DNA from: Chloroflexota bacterium
GTDB lineage: Bacteria; Chloroflexota; Dehalococcoidia; SM23-28-2; RBG-16-64-32
Length of the DNA stretch: 15,459 nt
NCBI GenBank assembly: GCA_005882715.1
Contig: VBEI01000036.1
Coordinates: 1-15,459 of the forward strand
Reading direction: 5' to 3'
Part shown: positions 6,646-12,882 of the stretch, in pieces
Position numbering within the stretch: position 1 is the stretch's first letter
Layout of the letters: each line of letters starts with the position of its first letter
The notes under the pieces: generated by a model
The model's database searches: none
Seen by the model: the letters and a program-made list of their open reading frames with translations, nothing else
Told to the model about the DNA's origin: nothing
Translations under genes and position numbers: made by a program

Positions 6646-6849
6646 ATGATTGTATACACACTCCGAAACTGTCCCACTTGCGATAAGGCGCGCAGCGCGC
6701 TTCGCGAGCGAGGGATCGAGTTCGAGGAGCGACGGGTAGACGAGAAGGCGGAATGGTGGGACGAAGCGCTTAACTACGGCATTACAGTGCCGGTGATAAT
6801 CTGGGATAACGGCGACGTAGAGATTGGCTGGGAAGGCGAACACGGGTGA
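6646..6849 (+). CDS. Glutaredoxin-like thiol-disulfide protein
   Basis: A 67-residue single-domain thioredoxin-fold protein, short even for a glutaredoxin (about 75-90). The N-terminal strand MIVYTLRNC leads to the active site C9-P-T-C12, so both redox Cys are present. The cis-Pro is Pro49 in ITVPVII and the C-terminal strand is followed by GDVEIGW. It is cytoplasmic, with no signal sequence. It may reduce disulfides or mixed thiols, or serve as a dedicated reductant (NrdH-like proteins have a similar size). It sits 44 bases after the MATE gene and 72 bases before cysS; the thiol theme shared with CysRS may be coincidence. No Shine-Dalgarno sequence precedes the ATG. Confidence 0.85.
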   Translation: MIVYTLRNCPTCDKARSALRERGIEFEERRVDEKAEWWDEALNYGITVPVIIWDNGDVEIGWEGEHG

Positions 6850-6861
6850 GAGATAACGTGA

Positions 6862-6877
6862 CCGGCAGGTCTGCCGG
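6862..6877 (+). terminator. GC-rich hairpin between glutaredoxin and cysS
   Basis: CCGGCA and TGCCGG pair around GGTC (a seventh G-C pair is possible). It lies 12 bases after the glutaredoxin stop, without a U-tract, so it may be a weak terminator, an attenuator or a processing site upstream of cysS. Confidence 0.35.
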
Positions 6878-6921
6878 CGCCAAATGAGAAGCACCACGGA
6901 GCCCTTCTCGCGGACGAGGAG

Positions 6922-9099
6922 ATGCAGCGAGCCACGCATATTAGCGTCTACAACACCTTAACCCGACGCAAAGAAGACTTCAGTCCTGTTGAGCCGGGCA
7001 GGGTAAAGATGTACACCTGCGGCCCCACAGTCTACCGGTATGCGCACATCGGTAACCTGCGCTCATACCTGATGGCGGACTGGCTCCGCCGCCTCCTCGA
7101 AGCGCAAGGATATCGCGTGAAACACGTGAAGAACATTACCGACGTAGGCCACATGCGGCAGGACATGGTAGAGCGAGGCGAGGACAAGGTCATCGCGGCG
7201 GCGCTGGCCGAAGGCAGGACTCCGGAGCAGATAGCGGCGCACTACACCGAGGCATTTATGGCTGACGAGGCGAAGCTCAACATTCTCCCCGCGCACGAGT
7301 TCCCGCGCGCCACCACGAATGTGCCCGAGATGGTGGACCTTACCAGGACCCTCGTTGATCGAGGCTATGCTTATGCGGTCGGGGGGAATGTGTACTTTGA
7401 GGTGGGCAGATTTTCGGAATACGGTAAGCTCTCGCGACAGCAATCGGCCGGGTTAGAGGAGGGCGTCCGTGTGGAGGCGGACCCCCTTAAGCGCGATCAG
7501 CGAGACTTTGCGCTCTGGAAAGCCGCGGAGCAAGGCCGCATGCTGAAATGGCCGAGCCCATGGGGGGATGGATTCCCCGGCTGGCACATCGAATGTTCAG
7601 CGATGGCGGCCAAGTACCTGGGTCCGGAGATCGACCTTCACACGGGGGGAGTCGACAACGTCTTCCCGCATCACGAGGATGAGATCGCGCAGAGTGAGGC
7701 GGCGTTCGGTCGCCGCCATGTGCGCTACTGGATGCACGGGCAGCACCTCCTCGTCGATGGGTTGAAGATGGCGAAATCTACGGGGAACACTTATGAGATC
7801 GGCGACCTGGAGAAGCGCGGGTTTGAGCCGCTGGCGTTCCGCTACCTTTGCGCGACGGCAAGTTACCGCGCACGCCTGAACTTCACGATGAGGTCATTAA
7901 GAGCGGCACAGAAAGGGCTCCTGCGGCTGCGCGAGAAACTATCCGCAGACGGCGGGCGAGCGACGAAGAAGGGCACGAAGGAAGGCGAAAGACTGCGTGG
8001 AGAGTTCTGGCGAGCTGTCGCCGATGACCTGAGTTTGCCGAGGGCGCTGGCGGTGGCCTGGCGGGTCGCGCGATCGCGGCTGCCCGGCGCGGTCAAGCGC
8101 GAGCTACTGATGGATTTCGACCGCGTTCTCGGGCTCGAGCTCGTCGCGCCTAGGCCGTCTGCTTCCGCCATCCTCGTAGAGGCGGAAGCGATTGCGCACG
8201 AACGAAGCGAATTGCGGCGCCGGAAGGCGTATACCGAGGCGGATTCGATTCGGGAGCGGATTCGTGGAATGGGATATGAAGTCCGTGATGCGAAAGGCAA
8301 AACAGCTCTGGTGCCGGTCCCCGTCTGGGCCAAGGCGGAGGCGTCAATCTCATCGAGCGGAGATGTTGATTCTCATCTTTCGGAGCCAGACAGTGTTGGT
8401 TTCACCATTGGCGTCGTGGCGCGGCGGGGATGCGAAGAGCTCGAGCGGTGTCTGACTTCATTGCTCCAATGGGCCGGCGGCGTGACCGCGGAACTGGTCG
8501 TTATCGACAACGGACTCGAGGAAGCGTGCGCGGGGCGACTGGATGGTCTAGCGGCGAAGGACGCGCGGGTGCGCGTGTTCCATGCGGACCACTTCCTTGG
8601 TTCCGCGGCAGGACTCAACGTCGTGCTCAAACAGGCGCGCGGACGGTACGTCGTTACGCTGGACACGAGCGTTGAGGTGGAAGGCGACATTTTCACGCCG
8701 TTACGGGAGCTTCTGGAAGACTCACGAGTCGGGATCGCCGGCCGCTGGGGTGTAACCAGCGAGGACCTGCGGTCGTTCGAGGAAGCGGAGGATTCCGGCG
8801 ATGTTGATGCGGTTGAGGGATACCTGACGGCATTCCGGCGCGATCTGGTCAACGAGACTGGCCTGCTCGATGAGAAGTACCGGTTTTACCGGCACCTCGA
8901 CCTCGATTTCAGCCTGGCGGCGCGGACGCTCGGTTACCGGCTGGTGATCAATACGGGCCTCCCGGTCGTGCGACACGAACATCTCGAGTGGGCGGCCACG
9001 CCGGAAGAAGAGCGGGACCGGCTCAGCAAGCGCAACTTCTACCGGTTCCTGCGAAAGTGGGGCGAGCGCAGCGACCTGCTGGTCGTGCAGGCGCGCTAG
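6922..9099 (+). CDS. cysS: Cysteinyl-tRNA synthetase fused to a GT2-like glycosyltransferase domain
   Basis: A 725-residue fusion. Residues 1-470 are a complete class I CysRS, which charges tRNA-Cys. It has the zinc ligands Cys33, Cys225, His250 and Glu254 (the same 25 and 4 spacing as in E. coli), HIGN at 42-45, KMAKS at 282-286 (KMSKS loop), and the C-terminal tRNA-binding end with RRKAYTEADSIRERI. After a Ser/Asp-rich linker (473-491), residues 492 to about 720 resemble a GT-A family-2 glycosyltransferase: FTIGVVARRGCEELERCLTS, ELVVIDNG, GSAAGLNVVLKQARGRYVVT, then LDTSVEV (D581) where a DxD-type motif is expected, and HLDLDFSLAARTLGYRLV (658 on) where GT2 enzymes have an acidic catalytic motif. 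The frame is open throughout. E. coli CysRS is 461 residues. The ATG is used although GAGGAG abuts it directly; no better in-frame start was found. Confidence 0.92.
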   Translation: MQRATHISVYNTLTRRKEDFSPVEPGRVKMYTCGPTVYRYAHIGNLRSYLMADWLRRLLEAQGYRVKHVKNITDVGHMRQDMVERGEDKVIAAALAEGRTPEQIAAHYTEAFMADEAKLNILPAHEFPRATTNVPEMVDLTRTLVDRGYAYAVGGNVYFEVGRFSEYGKLSRQQSAGLEEGVRVEADPLKRDQRDFALWKAAEQGRMLKWPSPWGDGFPGWHIECSAMAAKYLGPEIDLHTGGVDNVFPHHEDEIAQSEAAFGRRHVRYWMHGQHLLVDGLKMAKSTGNTYEIGDLEKRGFEPLAFRYLCATASYRARLNFTMRSLRAAQKGLLRLREKLSADGGRATKKGTKEGERLRGEFWRAVADDLSLPRALAVAWRVARSRLPGAVKRELLMDFDRVLGLELVAPRPSASAILVEAEAIAHERSELRRRKAYTEADSIRERIRGMGYEVRDAKGKTALVPVPVWAKAEASISSSGDVDSHLSEPDSVGFTIGVVARRGCEELERCLTSLLQWAGGVTAELVVIDNGLEEACAGRLDGLAAKDARVRVFHADHFLGSAAGLNVVLKQARGRYVVTLDTSVEVEGDIFTPLRELLEDSRVGIAGRWGVTSEDLRSFEEAEDSGDVDAVEGYLTAFRRDLVNETGLLDEKYRFYRHLDLDFSLAARTLGYRLVINTGLPVVRHEHLEWAATPEEERDRLSKRNFYRFLRKWGERSDLLVVQAR

Positions 9100-10226
9100 C
9101 CGCCGTCCGCGCGGAAGCGTTCGTCCAGCGAAGCGCGAACACGGCGCTGCTGCCGGCGCATGGCCGAGCGCACGGCCGCCATGCGAGATTCGAAGGTCTG
9201 GCGGATCGGGGTCCAGCGCGAGGGGTGGCCCTCAATGGGGACGGTCCAGCGCAGGGCGAGAGCCGCCCAGGAGAGGCCTGCGCCAAAGCTGGTCAGGACG
9301 ATATTATCGCCCTCGTCCACGCGTCCGGAGGCGATCGCCTCGCACAATGCGATCGGTATAGACGCCGCGCTCGTGTTGCCATAGTGGCCAACGTTCGAAA
9401 AGACCTTGTCCTCCGAAAGCCCGAGCCTGCGCGCGGTGGACTCGATGATGCGGAGGTTGGCCTGATGCGGAATGAAGAGGTCAATGCGTTCCGGCTCCAA
9501 GCCAGACTCCCTAATCACTTGTTCGGCGGCCCGAGACATCATTTGCGTCGCCCAGCGGAAGATCTGAGAGCCGTTCATGCGCAGGTAACGCCCACCGCTG
9601 TTCGAACCGTTGCGACCGTTAGAGGCGTAACGGGAGCCGCCGCCCGGGATCATGAGGAGATCAGCCCCTGAGCCGTCAGAACCCATGGTTGACGTGAGGA
9701 TTCCGGGCTCGACGGCGGCGCGCAGAAGAACGGCTCCGGCGCCGTCGCCGAAGAGGACGCAGGTGCTGCGATCGCGCCAGTCCAGATGGAGCGAGAGCTC
9801 GTCTGCGCCGATGACGAGCACGCGGCCGGCGCGCCCTGCCTCGATCTGTCCGGCGCCCATAGCCAGGGCGTAGACGAAGCCGGCACAAGCGGCGTTCAGG
9901 TCGAGCGCGCCGGCCCGGCGTGCCCCAAGCCGGTTCTGCACCAACGAGGCTGTGGAGGGCATGATGTGATCGGGCGTGCAGGTGGCGACGATGATGAGGT
10001 CTACATCGGACGCGTGGGCTTCGGCGACCCGCAAAGCGCGATGGGCGGCTTTAACGGCCATATCTGAGGTCGCCTCGTTGTGACCCGCCAGCCGGCGTTC
10101 CTCAATCCCGGTGCGTGAGGAGATCCACTCGTCGGAGGTGTCGAGGCCCATTTTGACGAAGCTCTCGTTCGGGACGATGCGGGAAGGCAGGTGCATGCCC
10201 CAGCCTTCGATCTGTGCGTACGGCAT
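9096..10226 (-). CDS. fabH: 3-oxoacyl-ACP synthase III (FabH)
   Basis: A 376-residue thiolase-fold condensing enzyme that joins acetyl-CoA (or another starter) to malonyl-ACP in fatty-acid initiation. The triad is complete: Cys114 in LNAACAGF, His254 in PHQAN and Asn284 in GNTSAAS, with the E. coli His-Asn spacing of 30. The signature DEWISSRTGIEERR (32-45) is present, as are FGDGAGAVLL and the C-terminal TSFGAGLSWAALALRW. Typical FabH ends there (about 317-330 residues); this one continues for 49 residues (328-376) with 11 Arg, a basic and probably helical tail. Related enzymes build polyketide or branched starters, so starter choice is open. Its stop shares the bases CTAG with the stop of cysS on the other strand. 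No Shine-Dalgarno sequence is seen; TAGGCT lies seven bases before the ATG. Confidence 0.9.
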   Translation of the reverse strand: MPYAQIEGWGMHLPSRIVPNESFVKMGLDTSDEWISSRTGIEERRLAGHNEATSDMAVKAAHRALRVAEAHASDVDLIIVATCTPDHIMPSTASLVQNRLGARRAGALDLNAACAGFVYALAMGAGQIEAGRAGRVLVIGADELSLHLDWRDRSTCVLFGDGAGAVLLRAAVEPGILTSTMGSDGSGADLLMIPGGGSRYASNGRNGSNSGGRYLRMNGSQIFRWATQMMSRAAEQVIRESGLEPERIDLFIPHQANLRIIESTARRLGLSEDKVFSNVGHYGNTSAASIPIALCEAIASGRVDEGDNIVLTSFGAGLSWAALALRWTVPIEGHPSRWTPIRQTFESRMAAVRSAMRRQQRRVRASLDERFRADGG

Positions 10227-10233
10227 CAGAAGT

Positions 10234-10261
10234 AGCCTACTGATCCGAACGGGCTTGCCAG
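10234..10261 (-). promoter_or_regulatory. Weak candidate leaderless promoter for fabH
   Basis: On the minus strand CTGGCA (10261-10256) and TAGGCT (10239-10234) are 16 bases apart, and TAGGCT is seven bases from the ATG at 10226. The -10 fits only the loose TAnnnT pattern. fabH could equally be read through from the upstream acyltransferase gene, 102 bases away. Confidence 0.22.
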
Positions 10262-10296
10262 CGGACTCGACGCGGTTTCATTCGTCGGTCTGGTGC

Positions 10297-10319
10297 TGGA
10301 GAGCGCGGGGGTCTCTCCA
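10297..10319 (-). terminator. Hairpin between the HMGL acyltransferase gene and fabH
   Basis: TGGAGAG (10297-10303) pairs with CTCTCCA (10313-10319) around a nine-base loop, 10 bases after the stop of the upstream gene. There is no U-tract. With the hairpin at 10332-10354 it may partly end transcription or protect the 3' end of the upstream message. Confidence 0.3.
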
Positions 10320-10328
10320 CTCATGGCG

Positions 10329-11699
10329 CTACCCTCCGTCCTCGAGGTGGAGGGAGGAAGCGGCCATCTGCCAGACCTCTTCGGGCGTGAAGAACGTGGT
10401 CCGGTAATCGTTCCAGCGATCGGTCTTCTCGTCGTAGCGGCCGTCGTAGGCTTCCTGTACGCCGTCGTAGATGTCCTTGACGACCCGGCTGGTGGTCGAG
10501 AAGCGGACTTCGGCGCCGCGACGCCCGGCCTCGGCGTTGAGGACGGCGACGATTCCTTCCGAACCCGACATGGCGCCGATGACGCTCCGCTCGGCCTCTG
10601 TTCGGCCGACGAGAGCGGGATCGTAGGCGAGGTAGATGAGGCCGCCCGGCGCGTTCGCCTGCTTGGCGACGCCTGCCTGGTGGATGCCTGCCTGCGTTGT
10701 GAAGACTTCCCCGACGATGGGGGCAGTTCGCGGGACCGGGATGAGGTCTTTTTGGATCAGAGCCACGAGCTCCGAGAGCACCGTGAGGTCGAAGCCGGGG
10801 TCGCCGTAAAGACGGATGTAAGCGGCGACGACCTGTTCAAGCGACGTGTTGCCGGTGCGCTCGCCGAGGCCGGCGAACACGCTGTTGACCTTGCGGCAGC
10901 CGTAGCGCCAGGCGGCGACCGAGTTCGCCGTGGCGAGACCGAAGTCGTTGTGGCCGTGGAACTCGAGCTCGGCGCCGGTCTCCTGCTGGAGCGTCGAAAT
11001 GAGCTTCGGGATGCCCTGCGGCATGGCGGCGTAGGGATCGGGCACGCCCCAGCCAATCGTGTCGCAGACGCGGAACTTCGCCTTGCCTTCGGTTTGCTCC
11101 ATCACCGTCTGCATGAAGGGGATCACCCAGCCGTAGATGTCGGCGCGGGTTGTGTCCTCGAGGTGCACGCGCGGCGTGATGCCGTACTCCATGGCCGTAA
11201 GCACGGGCTTGAGGTACTTCTCGACCGCCTCTTCCTTGCTGTGGTAGCCGAGCTTGTCAAAGATGTGGTGGTCGGACGAGGAGGCGAGCATGCCGGTCTC
11301 TGTGACGCGGCCCTGGCTGACCTCGTGCAGCTCTTTGACGTCCTTCGGGTTGGCGCGAATCCAGGTCGTGATCTTCGGGAAGTCGTAGCCGCGCTCAAGC
11401 AGTTTCTCAAGCACCCATTGGTCGCGCCTCTGGTAAATGAACGTCTCGACCGCGTAGATTCGACCCGTGCCGTTATCGAGACGGTGCAGGAGGTCGACGT
11501 AGCGGAGGCGCGCTTCGTTCGGGAAGAGCGGGATACGCGAGTCCTGCGCGCCGTCGCGAAGCGTTGTGTCGGTAATGAGCTTGGGTTCGGTTTCGGGTGC
11601 AGGGAGCGGGGCCGGCTCGTTTTCGAGCTGGACGGGCGGCATCCCGCCGTCGAAGTTATAGTAGACGCGTTCGGCGTTGATCTTACTCTTGGTTACCAT
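10329..11699 (-). CDS. HMGL-family acyltransferase: homocitrate/isopropylmalate synthase type, candidate Re-citrate synthase
   Basis: A 456-residue member of the DRE-TIM metallolyase group, which condenses an acyl-CoA (usually acetyl-CoA) with a 2-oxo acid. The catalytic start TTLRDGAQDS is at 45-54 (Arg48, Asp49), the metal ligands are in HGHND (248-252), and GERTGNTSLEQ follows in the usual place. Before the barrel is a 40-residue Pro-rich lead-in (APLPAPETEP). The C-terminus is too short for the full LeuA allosteric domain, which argues against ordinary isopropylmalate synthase. The length and the HLEDTTRADIYGWVIPF segment resemble the group that includes Re-citrate synthase of anaerobes such as Clostridium kluyveri, from memory. 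Citrate, homocitrate and (R)-citramalate synthesis all remain possible. The ATG follows AGAGG by three bases, and a good promoter lies upstream. Confidence 0.85.
   Translation of the reverse strand: MVTKSKINAERVYYNFDGGMPPVQLENEPAPLPAPETEPKLITDTTLRDGAQDSRIPLFPNEARLRYVDLLHRLDNGTGRIYAVETFIYQRRDQWVLEKLLERGYDFPKITTWIRANPKDVKELHEVSQGRVTETGMLASSSDHHIFDKLGYHSKEEAVEKYLKPVLTAMEYGITPRVHLEDTTRADIYGWVIPFMQTVMEQTEGKAKFRVCDTIGWGVPDPYAAMPQGIPKLISTLQQETGAELEFHGHNDFGLATANSVAAWRYGCRKVNSVFAGLGERTGNTSLEQVVAAYIRLYGDPGFDLTVLSELVALIQKDLIPVPRTAPIVGEVFTTQAGIHQAGVAKQANAPGGLIYLAYDPALVGRTEAERSVIGAMSGSEGIVAVLNAEAGRRGAEVRFSTTSRVVKDIYDGVQEAYDGRYDEKTDRWNDYRTTFFTPEEVWQMAASSLHLEDGG
10332..10354 (-). terminator. Nested inverted repeat at the 3' end of the HMGL acyltransferase gene
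   Basis: CCCTCC (10332-10337) pairs with GGAGGG (10349-10354), with an inner CCTC/GAGG pairing. It covers the last codons just before the stop (10331-10329). No U-tract follows. The inner repeat has no free loop, so in RNA a somewhat opened form is expected. Confidence 0.3.
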
Positions 11700-11735
11700 T
11701 TACCTCTTCGCAATACGCTTAGCCGAATCGAGTTC

Positions 11736-11763
11736 ATTGTAAGGGAAACGCGGGAAAGGTGAA
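11736..11763 (-). promoter_or_regulatory. Promoter of the HMGL acyltransferase gene
   Basis: On the minus strand TTCACC (11763-11758, four of six matches) and TACAAT (11741-11736, five of six) are 16 bases apart. Initiation near 11729 gives a leader of about 30 bases ending in the GAAGAGG ribosome site. Confidence 0.45.
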
Positions 11764-11791
11764 ATGGATTAAGGAAAATGATGGACGATGG

Positions 11792-11832
11792 AACGGATTG
11801 TCTGTCAACGGAAAGCTAACGGATTAACGGAT
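11792..11832. repeat. Dispersed AACGGATT-type intergenic repeat, copy A
   Basis: The element is built from AACGGATT units: AACGGATT, GTCTGTC, AACGGA, a five-base filler, then AACGGATT and AACGGAT. Its outer segments of 21 and 15 bases are identical to copy B at 15036-15078, and only the short middle differs. It lies between the divergently placed 5' end of the HMGL gene and the 3' end of the split-barrel gene. Confidence 0.75.
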
Positions 11833-11843
11833 GACGTGGTGAC

Positions 11844-12350
11844 TCAATCTTCGAGCCGTGAGCCCGTCCATTTGCGGACCCGCGATTGCTCCTCGCCGCC
11901 GGTACGCCATGTTTTGACCGTCTGGTCACCGTTCGGACCGTACTTGATGTACGCCGCTTCCTCGATGTCGAGCCAGAAGAGGTGATACGGCTCTTCCGGA
12001 CGCCAGCCGGTCGTGTCGAACGTCTGCTGGGCGCTCCGCTCGCGTAGACCTTTGTCCGTGACGTCGACGCCGCGGCCGCCGAGCTTAACCTCGCCTTCGG
12101 AGCCATCCTTGTCAGAGACGACCGAATGCACGAGGCAGCGCGGGTCGCGGTGGAGGTCAAGCGCCTTCTTTGACTGCCACATCATGCCGAGCAGCAGGTG
12201 GTCCTCGAAGAGGTCCGCCTCAAGCGGGCTGATGCGCGGCGTGCCGTCCTTGCGGATCGTGCCGATCAGCGCGAGGCCGGTCGCGTCCAGCCGCCCTTTG
12301 AAGAGCTGAGCGAGTTCGGGGGCGGCCTGGGTGAATTCAGTCCAGTTCAT
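11844..12350 (-). CDS. Pyridoxamine 5'-phosphate oxidase-type FMN-binding split-barrel protein
   Basis: A 168-residue protein of the PNPOx-like split-barrel fold. The N-terminal helix is followed by GLALIGTIRKDGTPRISPLEADLFEDHLLLGMMWQ-like strands (about 26-60), then SKKALDLHRDPRCLVHSVV (60-78), the usual layout of this family in which Thr/Arg/Lys side chains hold the FMN or F420 phosphate. The C-terminal half carries WLDIEEAAYIKYG and ends in a charged tail. Such proteins bind FMN, F420 or heme and act as oxidoreductases or biliverdin/heme-handling proteins; true PdxH is larger, so pyridoxal synthesis is unlikely. The ATG at 12350 follows GGAGAG by five bases. It is 140 bases after the cupin gene and has its own promoter-like element. 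Confidence 0.8.
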   Translation of the reverse strand: MNWTEFTQAAPELAQLFKGRLDATGLALIGTIRKDGTPRISPLEADLFEDHLLLGMMWQSKKALDLHRDPRCLVHSVVSDKDGSEGEVKLGGRGVDVTDKGLRERSAQQTFDTTGWRPEEPYHLFWLDIEEAAYIKYGPNGDQTVKTWRTGGEEQSRVRKWTGSRLED

Positions 12351-12388
12351 CTCGTCTCTCCGGTAGGAATGTCGTTGTCTTGCCGGAG

Positions 12389-12397
12389 GTTATACCA
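12389..12397 (-). promoter_or_regulatory. Extended -10 promoter of the split-barrel gene
   Basis: On the minus strand TGGTATAAC gives a TGn extension plus TATAAC (five of six matches). CTGACA (12420-12415) is 20 bases upstream, too far for an ideal -35. The leader would be about 32 bases and contain GGAGAG. Confidence 0.4.
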
Positions 12398-12403
12398 CGT
12401 GTT

Positions 12404-12419
12404 TGACACCCGCTTGTCA
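12404..12419. promoter_or_regulatory. TGACA-N6-TGTCA inverted repeat, possible operator
   Basis: The arms are 12404-12408 and 12415-12419, separated by CCCGCT. The repeat lies just upstream of the extended -10 element of the split-barrel gene, where an activator or repressor could bind. No regulator gene is near. Confidence 0.3.
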
Positions 12420-12475
12420 GTAGCGAGCAAATCTTCCGCTGCTACTCTCTGATCGCTCCCGTGGGGCTCAGGAGG

Positions 12476-12493
12476 TGAAGCTGGGTAGCTTCA
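12476..12493 (-). terminator. Hairpin over the cupin stop codon
   Basis: TGAAGCT (12476-12482) pairs with AGCTTCA (12487-12493) around a four-base loop; the cupin TGA stop is inside one arm. No U-tract follows. It is a terminator-like or RNA-stability element of the kind seen at several gene ends in this window. Confidence 0.4.
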
Positions 12494-12880
12494 TCGGCGG
12501 ACCCGCCTGCCCGTCCGCTCTATCTGGTCGCCGAATCCCGACGGAGTGCTGAATCCGAGCAGCTTCACTTCCTCGCCTTCGATCCAGTAGCTGTGAGGGA
12601 CGCCGCGTGGCAGGAACACGAAGCCGTTCTCATTCACCTTGAAGCACTGTCCGCCGCAGTCGAACGTTAGCGAGCCCGAGAGCACGTAAAACATCTCGTC
12701 CTCCTCGTGCGTGTGGACAAGAGGCTCTTCCCCAGGTCGGGTCGTGACCTCCCAGACCGACAGCGCACCGCCGGTCTCCGCTGCTGCCGCCTTGATGGCG
12801 AATTCAACTTCGTGCCACTCGTAGGTGCGGCCTTCGCCTTCTGCCAGCGCGTAGGGTTTCGTCGCTCCAATCTCCGCCAC
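12491..12880 (-). CDS. Small single-domain cupin protein
   Basis: A 129-residue cupin_2 protein. Motif 1 is PGEEPLVHTHEEDEMFYVLSG with the metal ligands His56, His58 and Glu62; motif 2 is FLPRGVPHSYW with His96, so the full metal site (Fe, Mn, Zn or Ni) is present. The family covers dioxygenases, isomerases and sugar- or signal-binding proteins, and the role cannot be fixed here. The start is GTG at 12880, two bases after the TAG stop of the small membrane protein gene. With no Shine-Dalgarno sequence, this suggests translational coupling. An ATG two bases earlier is out of frame with the cupin. It is the last gene of the acetyl-CoA synthetase cluster. Confidence 0.85.
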   Translation of the reverse strand: MAEIGATKPYALAEGEGRTYEWHEVEFAIKAAAAETGGALSVWEVTTRPGEEPLVHTHEEDEMFYVLSGSLTFDCGGQCFKVNENGFVFLPRGVPHSYWIEGEEVKLLGFSTPSGFGDQIERTGRRVRR

Positions 12881-12882
12881 AT

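Noticed and set aside
6922..8331. CysRS part as a MshC-type mycothiol ligase (a CysRS paralogue), suggested by the fused glycosyltransferase
   Set aside because: The protein retains the full-length C-terminal tRNA-binding region and all usual CysRS motifs, and the sugar-transfer domain is GT2-like, not the GT4 type used for mycothiol.
10293..11762. A 489-codon open frame on the plus strand covering the HMGL acyltransferase gene antisense
   Set aside because: It mirrors the codon bias of the real gene on the other strand, its product resembles nothing and is rich in Val, Asp and Arg, and the minus-strand protein carries clear catalytic motifs.
11803..11808. TTGACA on the minus strand within repeat copy A as the -35 of the HMGL gene
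   Set aside because: No suitable -10 stands 16-18 bases away; the TTCACC/TACAAT pair nearer the gene fits better.
12403..12408. Perfect TTGACA on the plus strand as a promoter
   Set aside because: No -10-like hexamer lies 16-18 bases downstream and no plus-strand gene follows; it is better explained as one arm of the TGACA-N6-TGTCA repeat.
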